DNA from: Hymenobacter sp. | GTDB lineage: Bacteria; Bacteroidota; Bacteroidia; Cytophagales; Hymenobacteraceae | Length of the DNA: 37,737 nucleotides | Direction of reading: 5' to 3' | Assembly: GCA_028288445.1 (NCBI GenBank) | Contig: JAQBNT010000129.1 | Coordinates: 1 to 37,737, forward strand | In this document: piece by piece, positions 16,650 through 25,083 of the stretch | How the letters are laid out: each line of letters starts with the position of its first letter | Numbering within the stretch: position 1 is the stretch's first letter | The notes under the pieces: generated by a model | The model's input: the letters and a program-made list of their open reading frames with translations, nothing else | Databases searched by the model: none | What the model was told of the DNA's origin: nothing | Position numbers and translations under genes: made by a program

Positions 16650-18776
16650 TCACTGCCCTGACGGTAGTGCAAAGCGCCGCTTCGCACCTACGCGCCACTC
16701 CGCCGCCAGCTCGAAATACGGCAGAACCCGGCGCGTTTCCTGCGCCAAATCCACGGCCGTGTAGCTGCTGCCCGAGTAGGCCCCCTTGCCCATCGAGTAG
16801 GCCGAGTACGTGCGCAGCCACTGCAGCCAGATGCTGGCCGTGAGGTTGAAACCCGCCGTGGCGCGGCGCTCCACCGCCACCTCCGGCCCCTGCTGCCGCG
16901 TGATGGTGTGCAGGTAAATCAGCTGCGAGGCCGGCCCGGTGGGGTTGTCGAGGAGCAGGGCGGCGCGGCCGTAGTTGCGCTGCTCCAGCAGGCGGTAGCC
17001 CAGACGCAGGCTGGTGCTGCCGCGCTTGCCAACCCAGCTCTGCCGGCCCCCGATGGACAGGTCGTGCGTCACGCTCGTATCGAGCGGGCTCTCTCGGAAG
17101 CGCGTCCAGTCGAGCTGGCCCACGCGGTTTTCGCGGCGCTGGTAGTCGGCCAGCAGCAGCAGGCGGGGCCGCAGCTGGTAGGTGAGGCTCTGGGACTGCT
17201 CCAGCACGCGGCTGGCGCGGTTACGGGCCTGCTCGGTGGTCTGGTCGCGCACCTGGTAGCTCACCCATAGGTGGTAATTGGAACGGATGCTCCACCGGCC
17301 CGGGGCCCAGGTGAAACCCGGCTCCCAGTGCAGCAGGTGGTCCCCGTAGTTCTCGGCACTCTGGCTGGCCCTTATGAAAACCGTCTGCCGGTACTCGCCC
17401 GCCACCCCCAGCGTGGTGCGGAAGGCCCCGGCCCAGCGGCCCGTCCAGGTGATGCGCAGCAGGTGCTGGGCCTCGTCGCGGGTTTGCTGGTTGTCCTTGC
17501 TGGGGGCATCCACGCGCAGCAATTGGGCCGAACCCAGCAGCGCCAGCGCGTGGCGGGGGCTGGGCAGCCAGGTCAGATTACCCAGCCACAGAATGGTTTG
17601 CTCCTTAATGTCCTTCACCTGTTCGCGGGCCAGCGCAGTCGCCAAACGCGGCACGCTTAGAAACCGGGAGTTATCGAGATAATACGACCGGGTGCGCTCC
17701 CGGTATCCAAAGCTGATGGAAGACTGCAGCTTAGGCCGGGCAAAGCGCAGCTCCTGGCGGGTATCCAGCTCGCGCTGGCGGTAGCCCACGTCCTGCAAGG
17801 TATCGGCCCGCTCGCCCAGCCGCCGGTACCGAAACGCCCGGTTAGGCAGCAGCAGGCTATTATCCGAGCGCAGCGTGGCAAACTCATTAATGCGGTACGA
17901 AGCCCCCGCCTGCACCGCCACGGTATCGGACTGAATGCGCTGCACGGAGCCCAGCAGGTAGTCTTCGGCGCGGTTGGTGCGGTAGCCCACGCGGCCCTGC
18001 ACCACCAGCGGCGCACCTTCCAGAAAGGCTTGCTCGCCGGCCGCCTCGGCTACCAGCCGCTGCATGGTGCGCGGCCCCAGGCGGGCGCGGGTGCCCAGCA
18101 CGCGCACCGCCAGCGGCGCGGCCGTTGGGCCATTGAGGAAGTACAGCGCCGCCGCATCAAAGCCGAGGGCGAAGCCGGCATCTTCGCGGCCGTTGCGGCG
18201 GTCGGTGGCCAGGCCGCCCAGCACCGTGAGGCGCATCTGGCTCAGCGTATCGGTGAGCGCGGCGGCGCGTAGGCGGCGCTGGTAGCCCAGGCGGCCCAGC
18301 CACAGGCCGGTGCGGGTGGCATTGGCCCGGCTTTGGTCGTAGTGAAACTGCTGGCCCAGCTGCCAGTGGTTAGCGGCGTCGAGGGTGAACACGTCGGCCA
18401 CATCGGCCCCGTAGTCCTCCCGAACGAAGGGCGGTGTGCCCCGCGAGTCGTAAATCATGTCGGTGCCCACGCGGTAGCGCAGCTGCTGGCGCGGCCCCAG
18501 CCGCAGGTAGCCCCGCGCGCTGCTGGTTTGCACGAAGGTGCTCACGCCCACCCGCCGCGCCCGGGCCACCAGCAGCAGCGCCGTATCGGCCCCAGCGGGC
18601 CGCAAACCCCGAAATACCGGCCCAAACGCGGTAGCGCCCACCAGCACCTGCGCCCGGCCCGCCAGCGGCAGCAGCGCCAGCAACACCAGCAACACCAGCA
18701 GCCCGGCCACGCGCCAGCCCGCCGCCGCGCGCCGCGCTACGGTATCCTTACCCGCCGAAAACCACCGGATTACCAC
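16650..18776 (-). CDS. Outer-membrane beta-barrel protein, unknown function, REP-derived C-terminus
   Basis: About 708 residues if the GTG at 18776 is used. No ATG lies in frame before the signal peptide, and the frame is open back to a GTG at 18830, so the start is uncertain. An Arg-rich n-region and a long Leu/Val core (VAGLLVLLVLLALLPLAGRAQ) form a signal peptide. The rest consists of alternating amphipathic strands with many Arg, Tyr and Gln, typical of an outer-membrane barrel. No TonB plug domain is visible. The last barrel-like strand is PYFELAAEWRV, but then the frame passes through REP E and ends VGAKRRFALPSGQ. A barrel normally ends in its last strand, so this tail looks acquired. 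It is divergent from the OmpA-type gene. Confidence 0.75.
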   Translation of the reverse strand: MVIRWFSAGKDTVARRAAAGWRVAGLLVLLVLLALLPLAGRAQVLVGATAFGPVFRGLRPAGADTALLLVARARRVGVSTFVQTSSARGYLRLGPRQQLRYRVGTDMIYDSRGTPPFVREDYGADVADVFTLDAANHWQLGQQFHYDQSRANATRTGLWLGRLGYQRRLRAAALTDTLSQMRLTVLGGLATDRRNGREDAGFALGFDAAALYFLNGPTAAPLAVRVLGTRARLGPRTMQRLVAEAAGEQAFLEGAPLVVQGRVGYRTNRAEDYLLGSVQRIQSDTVAVQAGASYRINEFATLRSDNSLLLPNRAFRYRRLGERADTLQDVGYRQRELDTRQELRFARPKLQSSISFGYRERTRSYYLDNSRFLSVPRLATALAREQVKDIKEQTILWLGNLTWLPSPRHALALLGSAQLLRVDAPSKDNQQTRDEAQHLLRITWTGRWAGAFRTTLGVAGEYRQTVFIRASQSAENYGDHLLHWEPGFTWAPGRWSIRSNYHLWVSYQVRDQTTEQARNRASRVLEQSQSLTYQLRPRLLLLADYQRRENRVGQLDWTRFRESPLDTSVTHDLSIGGRQSWVGKRGSTSLRLGYRLLEQRNYGRAALLLDNPTGPASQLIYLHTITRQQGPEVAVERRATAGFNLTASIWLQWLRTYSAYSMGKGAYSGSSYTAVDLAQETRRVLPYFELAAEWRVGAKRRFALPSGQ
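16664..16687 (+). repeat. REP element E, inside the 3' end of the outer-membrane protein gene
   Basis: GTAG, TGCAAAGC, GCC, GCTTCGCA, one mismatch in the stem, followed by CCTAC so that GTAG-type ends face both ways. On the minus strand it is translated as part of VGAKRRFALP. Confidence 0.85.
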
Positions 18777-18909
18777 GTTTGCCCGGCCCCCGCATTGTTC
18801 CCTCGGCGGGCCGTAGCGGGAAGGTAACACATTGCCCGGCGAGGCCCCGAAAATAGTTTTTCGTTAGGTTAGCGACAGCAAAGCCCGTCCGTCCCCGGCC
18901 GCGCTGATG

Positions 18910-18917
18910 TAAATTTG
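18910..18917 (+). promoter_or_regulatory. Putative -7 box of the ompA-like gene promoter
   Basis: TAAATTTG, full match to TAnnTTTG, 43 nt before the ATG at 18961. The 184-bp divergent region holds no other gene. Confidence 0.5.
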
Positions 18918-18960
18918 CCCGGGGCCCTATTGCCGCTTCTCCTTTTCTGCTATCGTTACC

Positions 18961-21039
18961 ATGAATAGTTATCTTATCAAACGCCTGCTGACGGCCGCGC
19001 CGGTGGCGCTGGGCCTGCTGGCCGCTACTTCGGCCCAGGCCCAGCATGTGCAATGGGCGGCCCGCCTGGTGGCTGTGTCGTCGCAGAAATCCGAGGGCAA
19101 AGACCCGTTCTCGCCCTCGCAGGTACTGGGCGTACCCAATGCCCTGCCGCTGGGCCAAATCAGCAACGACGCCTGGATTCCACGCAAGGAAGGCCCCAAT
19201 GAGTTCATCGAAGTCCGGTTTGCGCGCTCGATAGCCGCCCAGCAGGTCACCATTGTGGAGAACTTCAACCCCGGCTCCATCACCAAAGTTGAGCTGGTGG
19301 ACACCAAGGGCGTACACCACGAAGTGTACTCCAACGACAACCCCGGCCCCCTACCCGAACCCTCCCGCACGCTGGAAGTGAAGTTCCCGGCCGCCGAGTA
19401 CCGCACCCTGGGCGTGGTGGTCCGCATGAACACAGCCAAGGTCGAAGGCATCAACCAGATTGACGCCATCGGCATCGCCGACGTGGTATCGACCATGGTG
19501 AAGCAGGCCTTCACCGGCGAAAAAGGTCCGGAAGCCGTGAAATCGACCCAGTTTGACTCCTCGCTGGTGAACCTCGGCCCGAACGTGAACACCCGCTACG
19601 TGGAAACCCACCCGGTTATCTCGCCCAACGGTCGCACGCTGTACTTCGCCCGCGAAAGCAACCCCGACAACGTGGGCGGCGGCCGCGACCCGCAGGACGT
19701 CTTTTCCTCGCCCCTTCTCAGCGGCAAAAACAAGACCTGGGGCCTGGCCAAGAACGTGGGTGGCCCCGTGAATACCCCCGACGACCCCAACGGCATCGCT
19801 TCGGTATCGGCCAACGGCCAGAACGCCATCCTCATCAACATCTACAACCGCGACGGCACCATGGACCCGCTCGGGTGCAGCCTCACCAAGCACACCCGCA
19901 TGGGCTGGACGCAGCCGGTGCCGCAGGTTATCAAGGACTTCGTGAACCTCGACAAGGAGCACGTCGACTTCTTCCTCGCCACGTCGGGCAAGGCGCTGCT
20001 CATGGCCGTGGAGCGCCCCGACGGCCTGGGCGGGCAGGACCTCTTCGTGAGCTTCCCGGTGCCCGAAACCAACAACACCTGGACCAAGCCCAAGAACCTG
20101 GGCCCGAACGTGAACACCGCGAAATCAGACTTCGCCCCCTTCCTCGCTGCCGACGAAAAGACCCTGTACTTCGCCAGCGAAGGCCGGGGCGGCTACGGCA
20201 AGTCCGACATCTTCTACAGCAAGCGCCTCGACGATACCTGGACCAACTGGAGCCCGCCCCGCAACCTAGGGCCGGTGGTGAACTCGCCCGATTTCGATGC
20301 CTACTACACCATCTCAGCCGCCGGCCAGGATGCGTATCTGGTGTCGTCGCGCAACGGCACCAACGGTTCCAAGGACATTTTCCGCATCTCGCTGGCTCCC
20401 GCCTTCCAGCCTGAAGTAGTGACGCTGGTGACCGGCAAAGTGCTCGACGTGAACACCGGCAAGCCCATCCGGGCCATCATTCACTACGAAAACCTGCTCA
20501 CGGGCGAAGAAATCGGCGTGGCCGAAACCGACCCGGTGGACGGTTCCTACACCATTGTGCTGCCCAGCGGCGTGCAATACGGCTACCGCGCCGAGGCCAA
20601 AGGCTACATCGCCGAAAACGCCAACCTCGACGTAACGGCTAAGGACAAGTATTCCGAGCAGAAGCAGGACCTGTTCCTCGTGCCCTTCAACGTGGGCCAG
20701 ACGGTGAAGATGAACAACATCTTCTTCCAGCAGAGCAAATACTACCTCACCACCAACTCCTACCCCGAATTGCTGCGCCTAATCCGCATCATGAAGGACT
20801 ACCCGACGGTGGAAATCAAGCTCTCGGGCCACACCGACAACCAAGGCGACCCGGCCCTGAACCTGAAACTGAGCCAGGACCGCGTGAATGAGGTGAAGAA
20901 ATACCTCGGCAGCCACGGCATCAAGGCCGAGCGGGTAACCACCGAAGGCTTCGGCGATACCAAGCCCATTGCCAGCAACGACCAGGAAGAAACGCGCATG
21001 AAAAACCGCCGCGTCGAATTCACCATCACCAAGAAATAA
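18961..21039 (+). CDS. OmpA-family protein with PD40 propeller and carboxypeptidase-like regulatory domain
   Basis: Exported protein of 692 residues, anchored to peptidoglycan by its C-terminal domain. A signal peptide ends near ATSAQAQ (residue 28). A beta-rich domain at about 30-180 resembles a discoidin/F5-8-type fold (WIPRKEGPNEFIEVRF). PD40/WD40-like repeats span about 195-470 (TLYFARES, KTLYFASEGRGGYGKSDIF). A CarboxypepD-type fold lies at about 485-565 (VTGKVLDVNTGKPI). The OmpA domain at about 580-692 contains LSGHTDNQGD and NRRVEF. PD40, CRD and OmpA in this order also occur in the T9SS protein PorE, but the TPR part of PorE is absent, so I do not assign that name. A strong terminator follows. 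Confidence 0.9.
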   Translation: MNSYLIKRLLTAAPVALGLLAATSAQAQHVQWAARLVAVSSQKSEGKDPFSPSQVLGVPNALPLGQISNDAWIPRKEGPNEFIEVRFARSIAAQQVTIVENFNPGSITKVELVDTKGVHHEVYSNDNPGPLPEPSRTLEVKFPAAEYRTLGVVVRMNTAKVEGINQIDAIGIADVVSTMVKQAFTGEKGPEAVKSTQFDSSLVNLGPNVNTRYVETHPVISPNGRTLYFARESNPDNVGGGRDPQDVFSSPLLSGKNKTWGLAKNVGGPVNTPDDPNGIASVSANGQNAILINIYNRDGTMDPLGCSLTKHTRMGWTQPVPQVIKDFVNLDKEHVDFFLATSGKALLMAVERPDGLGGQDLFVSFPVPETNNTWTKPKNLGPNVNTAKSDFAPFLAADEKTLYFASEGRGGYGKSDIFYSKRLDDTWTNWSPPRNLGPVVNSPDFDAYYTISAAGQDAYLVSSRNGTNGSKDIFRISLAPAFQPEVVTLVTGKVLDVNTGKPIRAIIHYENLLTGEEIGVAETDPVDGSYTIVLPSGVQYGYRAEAKGYIAENANLDVTAKDKYSEQKQDLFLVPFNVGQTVKMNNIFFQQSKYYLTTNSYPELLRLIRIMKDYPTVEIKLSGHTDNQGDPALNLKLSQDRVNEVKKYLGSHGIKAERVTTEGFGDTKPIASNDQEETRMKNRRVEFTITKK

Positions 21040-21057
21040 CCCGGGCCCGGCCGGACG

Positions 21058-21096
21058 CAAAAAAGCCCCGACACGCACTGTGCCGGGGCTTTTTTA
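21058..21096. terminator. Bidirectional terminator after the OmpA-like gene
   Basis: Stem AAAAAAGCCCCGACAC pairs with GTGCCGGGGCTTTTTT (one wobble), with a loop of a few bases, between the convergent genes ending at 21039 and 21111. Confidence 0.9.
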
Positions 21097-21110
21097 TGAT
21101 GCGGACGCTA

Positions 21111-21539
21111 CTATTGCCGCGCCTTGCTGGCTGCGCCTACAAAGGCGTCGAGCCGGCCTTCGGAGCTTTCCAGACCCACGATTTCCATGAGTTCCTGGAA
21201 GTATTCGGCTACCTGCTGGCGGTCGGTAGCGGTGGCGGTGAGCGGCGCTACGCGGGCCAGACCCGCATCCAGACACTTGAGGTAGGCCTCTTTGGTGGGC
21301 TGCTCCTTCGTCACGCGCAGGAAATCATCGGCTGAAATAACGAGGTAGCGGTTGAGGTCGGGGCGCACTTCGGCGTGGGCTTTGGTGGCTTTGCCGGCCT
21401 TGGCCACTTCGGCTTTGGTGAGCTCTTTCAGGTCTTCGAGTTGGGTGATGGCTTGGGCCGGCACCTGGATTTTGGCCGTCTGGGCATTGGCGGCCAGGGT
21501 GCCCAGCGTCAGCAGACCGGCTAGTATGGCGTATTTCAT
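21111..21539 (-). CDS. Small secreted protein of unknown function
   Basis: 142 residues with a clear signal peptide (MKYAILAGLLTLGTLAANAQ). The mature part is helical and charged (QLEDLKELTKAEVAKAGKATKAH; LGLESSEGRLDAF-like end) with a single cysteine. No family was recognised. It is alone between a shared terminator and the inverted repeat IR2, so it is probably its own unit. An abundant periplasmic or secreted helix protein is a guess from the signal peptide alone. Confidence 0.75.
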   Translation of the reverse strand: MKYAILAGLLTLGTLAANAQTAKIQVPAQAITQLEDLKELTKAEVAKAGKATKAHAEVRPDLNRYLVISADDFLRVTKEQPTKEAYLKCLDAGLARVAPLTATATDRQQVAEYFQELMEIVGLESSEGRLDAFVGAASKARQ

Positions 21540-21672
21540 AGTAATGTGGTAAAATGTTATGGAAAGATGATGAAATGGCTAAATCGAGGCTACTAAGCGG
21601 GATAATTCTCTCCGAAGGTACTAGCGGGCAGGCACAGTTTTATGCTTGTACCGAGGGCTAGGTAAAAAAAAT

Positions 21673-21750
21673 GTCATTCCGACGCAGGAGGAATCTGAGA
21701 GCAGTCGTTCAACAACGACCTCACTCGGATTCCTCCTGCGTCGGAATGAC
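21673..21750. repeat. Long intergenic inverted repeat IR2
   Basis: Perfect 23-bp arms at 21673-21695 and 21728-21750, starting GTCATTCCGACGCAGGAGG, with a 32-bp centre. It lies between the small secreted gene and the end of proS. The rest of this 237-bp gap shows nothing else. Confidence 0.9.
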
Positions 21751-21776
21751 AACTCAGGAATGGCAACTGACCCGGC

Positions 21777-23252
21777 CTAGTAGGCGCGGGCGAAGTAGGC
21801 GCGGCGCGGGCTGGGCTTGCCCGTCACCATGCAGATGCCTTCCTCGTCGGCCTCGTTCAGGGGCAGGCAGCGCACGGTGGCTTTGGTTTCTTCCTTGATG
21901 CGCTCCTCGGTTTCGGAGGTGCCATCGTAGTGGGCCAGCAGGAAGCCGGGCTCCTCGTCCAGCATGCGCTTGAACTCGTCGTAGCGGTCCACGCGGGTGG
22001 TGTGGGCGGCGCGGAAGCTCTTGGCCCGCTCGTAGATGTTGGTTTGAATGTCGGTCAGCAGCTGGTCCACGCTGGCCACGATGTCGGCCAAGGGCAGGCT
22101 CATTTTCTCTTTGGTGTCGCGGCGCACCACTTCCACCATGCCGGCGTCGAGGTCGCGCGCGCCAATGGCCAGGCGTACGGGCACGCCCTTCAGCTCCCAC
22201 TCGGCAAACTTGAAGCCGGGGCGCTCAGTATCGCGCGCGTCCAGCTTCACCGAAATGCCGCGGGCAATCAGGCCCATCTGAATGGGTTTGATGCGCTCCA
22301 GCAACGCATCCAGCTCGCCGGTTTTGTAGATGGGAATGATGACCACCTGAATGGGAGCCAGTTTGGGCGGCAGCACCAGGCCTTCATCGTCGGAGTGCGC
22401 CATTACGAGGGCACCCATCAGGCGGGTACTCACGCCCCAGCTGGTGCCCCACACGTGCTCGCGCACGCCTTCCTTGTTGGCAAACTGCACATCAAATGCC
22501 TTAGCGAAATTCTGGCCCAGAAAGTGGCTGGTGCCGGCTTGCAGCGCCTTACCGTCCTGCATCAAGGCTTCGATGCAATACGTGTCCTCGGCTCCAGCGA
22601 ACCGCTCGTTGGGGGTTTTCACACCCTTTACCACGGGCAGGGCCATGTGCTCTTCGGCAAACTCGGCGTACACATCCAGCATCTGGCGAGTTTCGGCCAC
22701 AGCTTCCTCGGCGGTGGCGTGGGCCGTGTGGCCTTCCTGCCACAGAAACTCGGCGGTGCGCAGGAACAAGCGCGTGCGCATTTCCCAGCGCACCACGTTG
22801 GCCCACTGGTTGATGAGCAGCGGCAGGTCGCGGTAGCTCTGCACCCAGTTCTTATACGTGCTCCAGATGATGGCCTCCGACGTGGGGCGCACCACCAGCT
22901 CTTCTTCGAGCTTGGCGTTGGGGTCCACGCGCAGCTTGCCGGGCCGGTCGGGGTCGGTCTGGAGGCGATAGTGGGTCACCACGGCGCACTCCTTGGCGAA
23001 GCCTTCGGCGTTTTTTTCTTCGGCTTCAAATAAGCTTTTGGGTACGAAGAGCGGGAAATAAGCGTTTTCGTGGCCGGTGCGCTTGAACATATCGTCCAGT
23101 TGGCGCTGCATTTTTTCCCAGATGGCGTAGCCGTAGGGTTTGATGACCATGCAGCCGCGCACGGCCGAGTTTTCGGCCAGGCCGGCGCGCTTCACTAACT
23201 CGTTGTACCAAAGCGAATAATCTTCCTGGCGGGTAGGCAACTTTTTACTCAT
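21777..23252 (-). CDS. proS: Prolyl-tRNA synthetase (eukaryote/archaeal-like type)
   Basis: Charges tRNA-Pro. The 491-residue protein begins [20 protein letters not shown]. It has class II motif 1 around [14 protein letters not shown], motif 2 ([27 protein letters not shown]), the HSDDEGL motif-3 region, and an anticodon-binding domain ([13 protein letters not shown]). It lacks the large YbaK-like editing insertion of the bacterial form. It has the C-terminal extension typical of the short archaeal/eukaryotic-like form, ending in RAYFARAY. The frame is open back to a TTG at 23336, but the ATG at 23252 starts at the conserved N-terminus. Confidence 0.96.
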   Translation of the reverse strand: MSKKLPTRQEDYSLWYNELVKRAGLAENSAVRGCMVIKPYGYAIWEKMQRQLDDMFKRTGHENAYFPLFVPKSLFEAEEKNAEGFAKECAVVTHYRLQTDPDRPGKLRVDPNAKLEEELVVRPTSEAIIWSTYKNWVQSYRDLPLLINQWANVVRWEMRTRLFLRTAEFLWQEGHTAHATAEEAVAETRQMLDVYAEFAEEHMALPVVKGVKTPNERFAGAEDTYCIEALMQDGKALQAGTSHFLGQNFAKAFDVQFANKEGVREHVWGTSWGVSTRLMGALVMAHSDDEGLVLPPKLAPIQVVIIPIYKTGELDALLERIKPIQMGLIARGISVKLDARDTERPGFKFAEWELKGVPVRLAIGARDLDAGMVEVVRRDTKEKMSLPLADIVASVDQLLTDIQTNIYERAKSFRAAHTTRVDRYDEFKRMLDEEPGFLLAHYDGTSETEERIKEETKATVRCLPLNEADEEGICMVTGKPSPRRAYFARAY

Positions 23253-23517
23253 GGGAGGCATCTTAGGGGTAATTGAAAAAGTTCCCAGATTTGGTACAGG
23301 ATTTGAATTGACCTTGGGGCACCGTTTCGGGGTCAAATTACGTTATTAAAGTGCGGACCTCCTTGCGGAAGGGCCTTGCGCGGGTGGCGGCAGTGACCAG
23401 CTTGTTTCTTCAGTCTTTATTGCTGTACTGCACCTGATTCCGAGCCGCTTCATCCCGCTTCCATCGGATAGTCCGTTACTTTACAGAAAGCCTTCCCATC
23501 CTTATCTTTTTTCCATC
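23253..23517. other. Divergent intergenic region without recognised feature
   Basis: 265 bp between proS and the Gly/Tyr-rich lipoprotein gene. I found no repeat, hairpin or RNA gene. A weak match to a -7 box (TACTTTAC) lies about 40 nt before the ATG at 23518. Confidence 0.4.
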
Positions 23518-25011
23518 ATGAAAAACCTGCTCACCGCCTGTTTGCCCGCTTTGGCCCTGTTTGCGCTGGGCGGCTGCGCGAGCACCTCGGGCCTCACATC
23601 GTCGGAAGACGACGGGGTATATTATTCCTCGAAGGACCGGACCACGGCCGTGGTCAGCACCGCGCCGGCCCCGACTGCCAACAGCGAGGAAGCCAACCCA
23701 GACTACAATGGCGGAAGCACCAGTTCGGCTTCAAACCGGCAGAATAACTCCGGCTCCGACCAGTATTACGACAACACGTACACCTACATGCGCGGCGTGC
23801 CTGGCTACAGCGGCACGTCGAGCTACTACGGCCCGGGCCTTAATTCCTACTCTCCCTACAGCCCTTACACCAGCCTGAGCTATGGCGGCGGCTATGCGTA
23901 TGGCGGCGGGGCCTGCGGCTTTTCACCTTATGCCTACGGCGGCTACGACCCGTTCTACACCTCCCTTTATAGCCCGTTTGGCTACGGCGGCTATGGCTAC
24001 GGCTCGGGCCTGAGCATCAGCTTTGGGTTTGGCCGCTCGTTTGGATATGGTGGCTACGGCGGTTACGGGTATAGCCCGTTTGGCTATGGCTACAGTCCGT
24101 TCGGCTACGGCTATGGCGGCTACGGTGGGTATGACCCATTTTATTACAGCAGCCCCTTTTATGGCGGCTACTATGGGCGTGGTGGCTACTATGGCAACAA
24201 CTATTATGGCGGCTACAACAGCGGTTACTACAGCAACGGCGGCGACCGGGGCGTCCGCAACTACGGCAGCCACCGCACCGACCGCGCTTCGGATGGCCGG
24301 TACTCGTCGGGCCGGGCGGGCAACGGCAATGCACCGGGCGCTAACACCCCGGCCACGCCAAATGGCAGCGGCCGCACCCGCGATGAGCGTGTGATATCGA
24401 ACGTACCTGAGTCGATGCCCATGGGCACAGCCGATGCCGTGGGTCGCACCCGTGGTGATGCCGTTTCGGCGTCGCCCGCCACGCAGCCAATGCGCACTAA
24501 TGATGCCTACAACAAGCCCGGACGGATGGAAGATAGTGCCAACCCACGCTACCGCAACATGGACCAGTCCACGAATAACCGGCCAGCCATAGGCGCGGCA
24601 CAACAGGACCAGGGCCAGATTATGAGCGACGGCAGCCGGAACCGCACGCGCACCGCCGAGGCCCTGCCACAAAACAATGGCCAGATGCAGCCACAATCGC
24701 AGGAGGGTCAGCGCCGGCGGGGTGGTTTCTTCCAAAACATTCTTGGGGAGCAGCCCGCGAACAACGGCGGGCAAGCCGCCGAGCAGCCGCGCCAGCGCAC
24801 CTACGACCAACCGCAACAGCAACAGCGTACCTACCAGCAGCCGCAGCAGCAGCGCACTTACGAACAACCCCAACAGCGCACCTACGAGCAGCCGCAGCAG
24901 CGCACTTATGAGCAACCGCAGCAGCGCTCGTACAGCCAGCCTTCCTATTCAGCGCCGTCTGGCGGTGGTGGAGGAGGTGGCGGTGGTCGGGGCCGTGGTC
25001 GCGGTGAGTAA
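23518..25011 (+). CDS. Gly/Tyr-rich lipoprotein with Gln-rich C-terminal repeats
   Basis: 497 residues. The N-terminus has a lipobox (LFALGGC, Cys20), so it is probably lipid-anchored. After a Ser/Thr/Asp region come about 150 residues of GYGGYGYSPFGYG-like low complexity (about 85-245). An Arg/Asn/Ser region follows (RGVRNYGSHRTDRASDGR), then a Gln-rich tail in which the 8-residue unit QQRTYEQP recurs at least four times (DNA about 24805-24950). It ends in a Gly run and RGRGRGE. No folded domain was recognised. Such sequences suggest a disordered, perhaps self-associating surface protein; this is inference. A FadL-like barrel gene starts 72 bp later on the same strand and may be co-transcribed. 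Confidence 0.8.
   Translation: MKNLLTACLPALALFALGGCASTSGLTSSEDDGVYYSSKDRTTAVVSTAPAPTANSEEANPDYNGGSTSSASNRQNNSGSDQYYDNTYTYMRGVPGYSGTSSYYGPGLNSYSPYSPYTSLSYGGGYAYGGGACGFSPYAYGGYDPFYTSLYSPFGYGGYGYGSGLSISFGFGRSFGYGGYGGYGYSPFGYGYSPFGYGYGGYGGYDPFYYSSPFYGGYYGRGGYYGNNYYGGYNSGYYSNGGDRGVRNYGSHRTDRASDGRYSSGRAGNGNAPGANTPATPNGSGRTRDERVISNVPESMPMGTADAVGRTRGDAVSASPATQPMRTNDAYNKPGRMEDSANPRYRNMDQSTNNRPAIGAAQQDQGQIMSDGSRNRTRTAEALPQNNGQMQPQSQEGQRRRGGFFQNILGEQPANNGGQAAEQPRQRTYDQPQQQQRTYQQPQQQRTYEQPQQRTYEQPQQRTYEQPQQRSYSQPSYSAPSGGGGGGGGGRGRGRGE
24805..24950 (+). repeat. Intragenic 24-bp tandem repeat (QQRTYEQP units)
   Basis: Units encoding Q-Q-R-T-Y-(E/Q)-Q-P, with an extra Gln in some copies; the last copy reads RSYSQP. 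Copy number may vary between strains. Confidence 0.75.
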
Positions 25012-25083
25012 GGTATAGACTAAATTTCTGCAAAAATTTCCAGCGAGCCGGACCCAACGGTTGGCTCCCCTTCTTCCCACATC

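Noticed and set aside
15899..16690. CRISPR array
   Set aside because: Repeats are short hairpins with a GTAG head in both orientations, spacers are not of uniform length overall, and there is no cas gene; they fit REPs.
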